Source of the DNA: Strobilurus pachycystidiatus
Lineage: Eukaryota; Basidiomycota; Agaricomycetes; Agaricales; Physalacriaceae
Reading direction: 5' to 3'
NCBI GenBank assembly: GCA_019915135.1
Contig: JAHLMK010000001.1
Coordinates: 4,960,001-5,024,000, forward strand
DNA length: 64,000 nucleotides
Made by a program: the position numbers and the translations under genes. Positions 55,133 to 64,000 of the stretch are shown here, piece after piece. Within the stretch, counting starts at the first letter, position 1. Every line of letters begins with the position of its first letter. Under the pieces are notes generated by a model. It made no database searches. It had not been told where the DNA came from and saw only the letters and a list, made by a program, of their open reading frames with translations.

Positions 55133-58100
55133 ATGTCTGCGGAACTCATACCTCGCCATTACCAGACCGAGGTCTTTGCGCAGGCGCAAAAGCGCAACAT
55201 CATTGCTGCGCTCGACACCGGCAGCGGCAAGACATTCATTAGCACGCTCCTGATCAAATGGATCGCAGCTCAGCCCAGCTCGTACCGTAAATCCGTGGTC
55301 TTTCTCGTTCCAAAGGTCGCGCTGGCAGAACAACAGGCCGAATTCATCACGAAAAACTCGTCTTTTCGCGTCCTCAAGGTGTACGGCGCCATGGAGATCG
55401 ACGTGTCTGACAGGGCTGGGTGGGAGAAGAAATTCGCCCAGCACGATGTGATTGTCCTTACGCGTGCGTTCTCTGCTGCCCAGACAGACCCATTATTGAC
55501 TGTGATTTAGCCCAGGTTTTTCACAATCTCATCACCCATTCCGTCTGGCAAATTTCGAGAGTATCCCTCCTCGTCTTTGATGAATGCCACCACGCGCGAA
55601 AGAACCACCCGTACAACATGATTATGCGCGAATACAAGAACCTCCCGCATAATAAACGCCCGAAAGTCTTCGGAATGACTGCCTCGCCCATCTTGAATCC
55701 CAATCAGGCCGAAAAGTCTTTGAGAGAACTCGAGGCAAATATGGATTCGACCATAATTGGCGTCACCAACACGACAGAGCTATCGGAAAACTCCCCAAAG
55801 CCAGAAGAAGTCAGTCTGAGCTCTATTCAAGCGCATATACTCACCTTTGACTCAGAGTGTACGCGTTTACCCTCCGCCTCCGCTACATCCAATGTGTCAT
55901 GTCTCCTCCCTCTATGATTCACTCGTCCTATTCAGCTCTATAAAATCGCTGGAGGAATGGGATGTCATTGAACGGCGCTACAGAGTTACTTTATTCAATC
56001 TGGGACCCTTCGCTGCAGCCATGTATCTTCACCATGAAATATGGACGCGTATCCGAGCACTCATCCTCCAAAGTACGGGATGGGGCGATGGCGATGATGC
56101 GTTGATCTTGACCGCAAAGACACAATCACTCTCGGATGACTATTACCACGTCGCAGAAATCCTTCTCGAATTCCAGTCATTCTTCTCGCCCGACTGTGAA
56201 GTGTCGTTGGAATGGTGCTCGCCGAAACTGGGCGTTCTCGTGGAGACCATCCTTGCACATCATTCAGCCACATTTCAGGGTATCATATTTGTTGAGCAGC
56301 GCCAGACTGCTGCATGTTTGGCTCGGATCCTCCCTAACCTTCCTGGACTGAAGGGTCTTGTTCGTTGCGCCGATTTGGTTGGCAAGTCGACAAACAGTGA
56401 AGGTGTATCAAACGTTCGTGGTGGCGTCACCAACAAGGAAGCGATGCAGGCTTTTCGGAAGAAGACAGTCAACTTGCGCAAGTACCCTTCTCCTTCTCCC
56501 CAAGTGAACTTATAGACTCACAGCCTTCTAGTCATCGCCACTGCTGTTGCGGAAGAAGGTCTCGATTTTCCCGCATGCGATCTCGTCATTCGCTTTGATA
56601 AAGTCCAGCACCTCGTCGGCTACGTCCAATCTCGAGGCCGGGCGCGCAATAAAGCATCCACATTCATCGTCATGGTGCAGAACGACGAGACAGACTACCT
56701 CAAGAAGCTCTCTGACCTTTCGTCCTCCGAACCAGCCTTAAAATCTCTCTACCAGACAAAAGCAGAGACCCTTTCGCGAAAGGTGGAACAGGACGACGAC
56801 GATGATGACGGTGACAACCCCGAAGACAGGAAAGCACGCGAGCGCTACGTCGTCGCGCGGACTGGGGCGTTTGTGACTTACGATAACGCGATCTCCATCA
56901 TCGGACATTTGTGCTCCCTCATACCCGTCGACAAGTACACAAGCCCGCAAGTGCCGTTCTTCACTGACGACCGCCATTCGCGCCTCACTCTGCCAGCTTG
57001 CCTGCCCCTTCCTCCGGAAGACCTCGTATTCATGGGACCCTGGAGACACTCAAAGAAGGAGGCGAAGCGCGCCGTGGCGTTTATGGCGGTCGTGCGGCTG
57101 CATGAGTTGGATGTCCTCGATGACTACCTCCTCCCTGCTTCGAGTAAGAAAGGGAAAGGGAACGAAGACCTGGAGGGTCGGCCGTTGCTTCGTCTCGAAG
57201 CCGTGCCGAACATCATGGACGTCGTGGTACGCGATCCGTGGACTCTGGGCGACACATTGTGGATGCACACAGTCTATATCGATGGAAACATGTCGGGTGG
57301 ATTGGTCACTGGAACGAGCTTTCCTTCAGTCTCGGTCCGAAGCTATTCTTCAATGGCGGAAGTACGCTCATCGACTCGCATAGAGTTGACTGACGACGAA
57401 TCCTGGGTCATGGATCGCTTTACGAGGTTGATGGTATGGCACGTCAATACCGCCAAGGACGTCACATCGCCCATGAGCTTGTACTTGATTCCACTTACAG
57501 ACCAGGACGAACCCGACTTTGTCGCTATGGAATGTCTGCTGGCCAACCCATACGGCTCGCGAAAATGGACACATGTCACCGAAGGTCACAACGATCGTTG
57601 CATGGTTGTTAACGCGAATCAACACGGTCGACCGTACATCTTTCATCGACTCCGAGATGATCTCACCCCCATGTCTCCCCTTCCCCCAGACATGAACAGC
57701 ACTTTCTCGACTTATTACGACTACTGGGTAGACCGCTGGACACGAAAAAATTGGAAGCCCACTGTACCTCTGGACGGTCCTCTTATCGAAGTCTCTCGTC
57801 TACCTCGCTTCAACGCAGGTAAATACCCACTGGATCCATCCATCAAAGTATCACATACCTCCTTCTCTCCCATCCTCCTCCCCTTAGGTTGTTGCAGCTG
57901 GCTAAACGTGCCATGGGACGTCTTGCGTGGGTACCAGGCGCTCCCGCACCTAGCGCAGCGTCTGACCGACGTGTACCGTGCCCGCGCAGCCAGATTTGAA
58001 CTCGGACTTCCTCCAGTGATGGATGATCTCCTAGTCCAAGCCCTGACCATCCCCGGCGCGATGGCCAGCTTCAACAACCAGCGCCTCGAGACCCTCGGCG

Positions 58101-59421
58101 ACGCGGTGCTCGAGCTGTGCACGACCGTGCACCTGTTCAACAAGTACCCGCACCGCCACGAGGGCCAGCTCGACGTGATGAGGCAGAACTGCATTTCTAA
58201 CCGCTTTTTGATGACTAGGGCGCTGGAGATTGGCCTGGATCATTTCATTACGGGCGAGAGTCACAGTGTGAGGACGTGGAGGTATGTGATTGGTGCGAGT
58301 GGGAGGTGCGCGCAGCGAGAGACGCCGCGTCGGAGTTTGCAGGATTGCATGGAGGCTACGCTGGGTGCGGCGTTTGTGACGGGTGGGATACTGATGGCTC
58401 TTCGTGCCGGAGCTGCTTTGGGGATGTCGATGGGTGGTGTGGAGTCGTGGCCAGAACGCTATGGACGACGGCCGAGGACGCCTGTGGCTCCGATGTTCTG
58501 GCAGATAGAGCATGACATTGGGTATAAGTTTCGGGACGGTCGTTTACTGGCCCAAGCGCTGACACATCCATCCTTCACATCGACTGAATTTTCTATGTGC
58601 TATCAGCGTCTGGAATTTCTGGGGGACGGTGAGTGAGCTCCAGTCATTCGATGTCACAGACGTTACAAACAGTTTCATAGCATTGCTTGATATCGCCGTC
58701 GTCGACTATCTGTACAAACGGTTTCCCCAGGCGTCCTCTGAACAGCTGCACATGCCCAAAGCTACGGTTGTATGCGCGCCGGCCTTGGCTTTTCTTGCCA
58801 TCAAATACCTCAAAGTCCATACCGTTGCTCTGATCAACAATGTGGAACTCAGCATGGCCATTGACGAGGCGGTCCCCGTCCTCGAAGACCTTTTACCGGA
58901 AGACATCATCACACATGGCTGGAAGTATCACCCTCCAAAAGCCATTAGCGACTTCTTCGAGAGCGTGATGGGCGCTGTGCTACTTGACTCGGGTTACAAT
59001 TACGAGAGAACAGCTGCGGTGGTCGAACATGTCATGAGAGACTTACTGGCATTAGTATCGCCGGCGGTCAAACGAGATCCCATCACCGAAATGCATCAGT
59101 GGGTCGCCCAAGCAGGCTGTCGATCGAGACCGACGTTCTCGTATGTCAATTTCGTCTTTTAGAGCTCGGCTGAATGCCCTCTACAGACCGCACCCCAAGG
59201 GTGCATACACAGGGATTGCGGTTAGCTTGCACGATGTTCATTTGGTTGGCCCCATCGTTTCCCAATCATCGGCGACATCGAAATTCGTAGCAGCTGAGCG
59301 TGGTTTAGCGCTTCTGAGAGATCCCACCAAGGCAAAGAATTTACACGCGATTTGTGATTGTGGCAAGGTCGTGGCGGAAGAAACAGTAGACATACCGGGC
59401 CTCACAGTTTCGGCTGTGTAG
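55133..59421 (+). CDS. Dicer-like ribonuclease III
   Basis: Cuts double-stranded RNA into small RNAs for RNA silencing. Start at 55133 (MSAELIPRHYQTEVFAQAQK). Domains in order: DEAD/DECH helicase with ALDTGSGKTFIS (Walker A), LLVFDECHHARK (Walker B, DECH), VFGMTASPI; helicase C with TAVAEEGLDFP and VGYVQSRGRAR (near 56530-56660); a dimerisation-type and a weak PAZ-like region (YDYWVDRWTRKNWKPTVPLD, GPLIEVSRLPR); RNase IIIa with NNQRLETLGDAVLELC and MEATLGAAF; RNase IIIb with YQRLEFLGDA (split by an intron near 58628) and DFFESVMGAVLLDSGY; then a dsRNA-binding-like C-terminus ending CDCGKVVAEETVDIPGL. The metal-binding Glu/Asp of both RNase III sites are present. Roughly 1300 aa. Introns are few and short. 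Confidence 0.93.
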
Positions 59422-59574
59422 AATATACTGATACCCAGACAATACTTAAGCTTAAACATTCGGCCATCGGACCTGCGATATCAGGCGAGTGTACGAGAAT
59501 GAGATGTCCAATGTACACAGTACAGGCCGTAAATATGCTTCATTCGTGAACCTACCCTCTAATTTCATTCACAT

Positions 59575-62012
59575 CTACAGACGCTCAGCACGAAGGAACC
59601 GAGAACGATGAAGCAAACCACTCACAAGCCAACGCCATGCCTTTTGCATGATATTCTTCGGCGGCTTTAGTTCCTCATCCTCGTCCAACAATTCTGCGCC
59701 AGTCTCAAAGTCCATGTCATGTACCCTGACCCAGGATGTCTTGCGCCAGAGCTTGCACACAACGAACATGACGGGCAAGAGTGCAAAGCCGAAGTAGTTC
59801 GTCACGAATGTATCCGTGGCCCATTGGCCGCGTAGGAAGGTTGTCCACCCACTAAAGAGACATATGAGGAAGGACATACAGCACGCGTAGTATGCGGCGT
59901 ATGGCTGTAAGGGGGAACGATAGGGAAGTGCACGGCGGTCGCGCCCTTGCGCTTTCATGCCGTAGTAGAACCTGACCGTAATCGATATGAGGAGAAAGAA
60001 TAATCTAGTATTGATTGTGACGTACCGGAGATAGGTGAACGAGCTTCCCATCCATGTAATCATGCCTGCGATACTGGTGAGGTTCTGGAACCTGGAAGGG
60101 ATTGACGATGTGCGGAAGGTAAGGTACAGAGGAAGAAATACCATGTGAAGACTTTGCCTGCGTTAGTGGAAAGGGTCATGAACGCCAGTGCCGAGAAGAG
60201 GGAGCAGAAGATAATAGAGACGTATGGCAAGCCTCCCTTCGTGGTGCGAGTGAAGACCTTGGGAGCGTTACCCACGTTTGCCAGACCAACTACATACGAT
60301 CAGCATGAACCAAGGAAGGGAGCAAGGCGAAGTAACGGACACAGGGCACGGGATGAGGTATAGAGGTCTGACGATCCTGCACTCCAGGCAGCCGTCACAA
60401 GCACCGCGTTGATTATTGAAGGGAGCACCTTAATGCCAGCTCTCTCAATAGCGATAACGAATGGAGAAGCAGAGGCGTTGGATCCACCCAAGGCTAGTAG
60501 TGGATCGTTCGAGGGAACGAGCATGCCGACAATCCAGACACTTCCGATGTAGAATATGATGATCCGGATATACACGCGCTTGATCGCCTTGGGGAGGTTG
60601 CGGCGTGGGTTCTTCGTCTCCGCTGCTGCAATCTAGCAAGAGAAATGCGATTAGAGGCGCGCAAGATGTGAATGTGAGACTTACGGCGACAATCTCGGTC
60701 CCTACATATGCCTATCGCGGTGGTTCAGAAAAGTAAGCGCATGCAAGAAGCTGGCGAATTACCCCAGCGCTGACGATGAGACTGCGCCAGAATCCCAGGA
60801 AACGGCCCCATGCACCGTCAATGTCTGTTTCACGTGTCATAAGGTGACCTTAAATTTTGGCCAACAAGGAGCGCACCAAAGAATTGCACGAATGGTCCCG
60901 GGTTTTTCCAATACCTAAAGCCGATACGGTCGCCAGTGACGCCCCCCAGGTCGAGTATGATGCCGAGCAGGATCAATCCTAGGAGGCTTGTTGACCAGAA
61001 AGCAAACTGAAGACAAAGAACACCGACCTACAATGGCGATGACCTTGATCGACGAGAATATGAATTCACACTCCCCATATATGCCGGCACCGAACATGTT
61101 GATGGTGACGATGACGATCAAGCATACCACGACTGCATGAGCGTTAGCCTCAGTAAGATGGTATCAGGGATGGGCTTACTCCAGACGGCATTGCTGACAG
61201 GTGGGTTCCAGTATTCCATGAGTACACCGACGGCACTCATTTCCGCGGGCTACATGATCAGTGATCATGAGATCCTCAAGACAGTTACATTCAGCTAGGT
61301 GTCGCACCAGGACAAGTATCCAATTGTACCTGCAAGGATCTGTCAATGTATGAGAGACTTGGAAAGCTAGAGTTGGCTTACCAGTACATCCATCCCAGCG
61401 CAAAGGAGAATGCAGGATCAACGAAGCGCTCTGCGAGGGCAATATGACCGCCTGGTATGGGGAGATATGCAATCATTTCTCCAAGGGATATCTGTTTGGC
61501 GTATTACATAGGCGCATAAGTAGTGAAATTGTCGGAATATACCATTGTAGCGAAGCACATGCTTCCGGAGAGAATGTAGCCCAAAAGTAAACCAACCGGG
61601 CCCTACACAAACGTTCGCGTCAAGATAGATTAAATAGTGGTGAAGTATGGCGTACACCGTTGACGAGACCATTGGCGGCACCAACCTATGTCGAATCAGA
61701 ATGAGGAGATTGGGGTATCCGGGGGGGGACCTACGAAGAGACCGGTTCCTATGACCTGTGTATGGGAGTGAGCAGCAAAACTGGGACCATTGGTTCACGC
61801 GACGTACGCCTCCGATACTGGCAAATCAACGTTGAACAGTAGCCTTTGAATGCATCATTGGCAAACGCTCACCTGATCATGGCAATGTGTCTGTCCTTCA
61901 GCTGCCTCTTAAGTCCATTGTTGGGCGTAGCAACTTGTGCCTCAGCATAACCCACATCGACCTGGGATTTCGTATCCAGAGAGCTGTCTTTTTCGTTGAA
62001 CACGGTCGCCAT
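59575..62012 (-). CDS. Amino-acid permease (fungal YAT/APC family)
   Basis: Proton-coupled amino-acid uptake across the plasma membrane. Start at 62012: hydrophilic N-terminus MATVFNEKDSSLDTKSQVDV ending LKRQLKDRHIAMI, the usual lead into the first helix. More than ten short introns. Membrane segments follow with family landmarks: GGPVGLLLGYILSGSM, ISLGEMIAYLPIPGGHIAL, FVDPAFSFALGWMYWYN, VCLIVIVTINMFGAGIYGE, CEFIFSSIKVIAIVG, NPRRNLPKAIKRVYIRII, NAVLVTAAWSAGSSDLYTSS, GGLPYVSIIFCSLFSALAF, GMITWMGSSFTYLRYV, YFGFALLPVMFVVCKLWRK. The C-terminal tail (DMDFETGAELLDEDEE) is acidic. About 12 membrane segments. Substrate cannot be told from sequence. Confidence 0.9.
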
Positions 62013-62481
62013 GATCGTGGCTGGGGTCAAACTGGAATTGCTCTACGAGGCATATTGTCGGCCGCGGCTATAAGGCAGCAAGGGCGCTGGAGAGAGATGA
62101 TAAGGGACGATAGGGGAGGATAAGCCGGGAGAAATATTTTAGAGATCCAATCGCTGAGGGGGGGATGCAGGTACTTACTGGGTGTTTATACACGGCCAGT
62201 TACAGCCATTCATGTTTGTACGGAAAAGAGAGCACTGTCAGTGAGATTACTACTACTCCGACACCTGCTTCAAGGAGGAGTGGACAGTCTGTGGATTTGA
62301 AGGCTAGGAAGCGAACAAGTACTCCGCAGTTATTTATAGTTTCAAATTCCAAATCAAGTCGAGGGTCGTCCGCCGGACCGCCCTTCGCCTGCCGCTTCTC
62401 AACGCGACAAGGGTGAATGCAGTGTTCAGGCTCTGCTCGAACATGACGAAAGTTGCTAACCATTACAACACACAATCGTAT
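62013..62481. other. Intergenic, 0.5 kb
   Basis: Upstream of the permease and downstream of the FunK1 gene. Nothing recognised. Confidence 0.4.
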
Positions 62482-64000
62482 CTATGTAGATCTACGCAAT
62501 ATAGTCATGAACTTTGCGTAGGTAATATGCCCACCCAAAGTCAAGTTGTCGAATGCAACCTGGCTTGTGGTGTCGACAAAGGGATCGTCATCTTCACTGA
62601 TATTCGAGGCCGACATTCCTTTGGCGAACATGGCACGGAGAGGTTTGAGCCATGTTGCCAAAAGCGGCTGGAATTCCGGACGGCATTCCCTCCAGACCAC
62701 TTTAGCCCGGTCAGAAAACATCAAGAACGCGCATTTTGCATTCTGGGCTGACTCAAAGTCTGCCACATCCCTGACATTCCAGGCCTGAAGTACCGCATCG
62801 TTCGGCAGGCGGCGTTTGTTCTGGAGATCAAAATGCACGCTAGCCCAGACGAGAACGTAGAGAAAGGACTCGAGGTCGTGTCGATACAGGTGGTGGGGTT
62901 CCTTGGACAGTAGGTCCGACGCCATGAATGGCGCGGTACCAGTTCGTTGTTTGGCGCCAGACGTTACCACGTTGCCGCCGTCGTCAACTGGTGACGCATT
63001 GTCGAAATCAAGAAGGACACCAGCGACATAAGCCTCTCGTCGTTCAAACATGAGGTTACCCTCGCTGATATCACGATGGAGGAATCGACCTTTGACGTAG
63101 GCAGTGTGATGAGCTGGGATAAGTCCCGATCAGACAAGACTATTATTGTAGGGGGGTGATGGACTCACTTTCGACAAGCTCGATAAAAATTCTCTTAAAT
63201 TCGTCAAGACTGTTGACCATCCACAATGGCTCGTAGCGGTGTGCAACGCTGATGAGTAGGTCACGAACGATGAAGGCGGAACCATCGCCGGTGAAGACAC
63301 GGAACCGCGGGAGATTGAGATCAGTGGATGAGTCCAGATACTGGCTGAAGATTATCTTGGGGAGGTTTCCTGCAAGTTCCGGGGCCCGCTCGAGAATGAG
63401 AGAAAGCGTCTCGGTTTCCGGGAGATGTTCACCGCGTCCAAGCCACGAGAATTTCAGTGCCAGAGGGAGTTGTGGTTCAACAACATCGCTAAGCCTCACA
63501 GGAAGAACAAGCGTGCGGCGATGCAGCAGCTCTCGAGCCTGAAAAATGGGCTCTACTCCGTCAACCTCAAACATGACTCTAGACTGGGGAATGAGTCCAG
63601 GGCGAGCAGTATTAGCCTCTTCGCTGCTCGACTGCGCCAGTTCATCGGGCATGAGCCCGTCAAAAGAGAAACAGCTCTGATTCCACTCGGTTGGTGGACC
63701 GGTTCCAGGAGGCTTTTTGTGGTGAAACTTGTTGTAGCCCGCCTTGCCGTCAGAGCACATGCTCATGGCGAAGAGAACAAGCATCATGGCTGTTCGATCT
63801 GTGTCGAAGGAAAAACTGCGCGTAGAACAGACACCCATGCAGTCATAGTACCACACAGTGACCTGGTCGTTGGAAACGGAAAGACCTGTGGCAAAGAAGC
63901 GATAGGTTTCATGGAAGAGCTCGAGCATGTAAGTTCCGAGTAGAGCATCCTTGAATGTGAGCCTGCGTTTGACGAGGTGCTCCGGACGGACATCGGCAGT
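62482..64000 (-). CDS. FunK1 fungal-type protein kinase, 5' end beyond window
   Basis: Paralogue of the kinase at 31753-33994, truncated by the window edge, so the N-terminal part is missing. Visible: HETYRFFATGLSVSNDQVTV, TVWYYDCMGVCSTRSFSF, MLVLFAMSMCSDGKAGYNKF, LPRFRVFTGDGSAFIVRDLL, an intron near 63116-63170 at the same place as in the paralogue, then YVKGRFLHRDISEGNLMF (HRD loop), GVLLDFDNASPVDD (DFD at the DFG position), GTAPFMASDLL, LYRHDLESFLYVLVWASVHF. The stop is at 62482. Catalytic Asp and Asn are kept. The two share clear similarity throughout but are 28 kb apart. Confidence 0.85.

Overview
The window looks like nuclear DNA of an agaricomycete (mushroom-forming or wood-decay) fungus. 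Evidence: genes are split by many short GT-AG introns of about 45-65 nt, two fungal-type FunK1 kinases and three DUF6699 proteins are present (both typical of Basidiomycota), and GH10 xylanase, GH3 beta-glucosidase, a Dicer and Ams1-type alpha-mannosidase occur. Everything here is read by eye; family names rest on recognised motifs, not on a database search.

Layout. 0.4-2.0 kb: GH10 xylanase (minus) with a suspicious splice donor. 2.4-7.2 kb: a tandem segmental duplication of about 2.3-2.4 kb, each copy holding a decayed short-chain dehydrogenase and an intact gene for a secreted Ser/Thr-rich, probably GPI-anchored protein. 7.4-14.5 kb: conserved unknown protein, SAM methyltransferase, NTF2, and TATA-binding protein. 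16.6 kb: an initiator tRNA-Met gene. 17-31.5 kb: three DUF6699 proteins of different architecture, a GH3 beta-glucosidase with a Ser/Thr-rich leader, and a DUF6697-like protein. 31.7-34 kb and 62.5 kb to the window end: FunK1 kinases. 37-42.2 kb: GH38 alpha-mannosidase. 54-62 kb: phosducin-like chaperone, Dicer (divergent, 140 bp apart) and an amino-acid permease.

The most unusual part is 34.5-53.6 kb: a cluster of genes I do not recognise, encoding about 385-400 aa proteins with one N-terminal membrane anchor followed by a long helical region. Copies A (34.6 kb), B (50 kb), C (42.8 kb, opposite strand) and E (52.2 kb) share sequence landmarks and a four-exon plan; in A and B exons 2, 3 and 4 have identical lengths (187, 498 and 201 nt). 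D (44.4 kb), divergent from C, is a membrane-anchored helical protein of similar layout but weaker similarity. An orphan last exon lies at 46.9 kb. Copy B is split: its anchor-coding start (47.8 kb) is separated from the rest (50.06 kb) by a 2.1 kb insert with 10-bp inverted ends (CCGGGGCAAA). Promoter-like segments are also duplicated within the cluster. This is a fast birth-and-death family of membrane-tethered proteins, with no function that can be inferred from sequence.

Housekeeping genes (NTF2, TBP, phosducin-like protein, tRNA-iMet) are interleaved with plant cell-wall degradation, vacuolar glycan turnover, RNA silencing and lineage-specific families. I see no operon-like pathway cluster.
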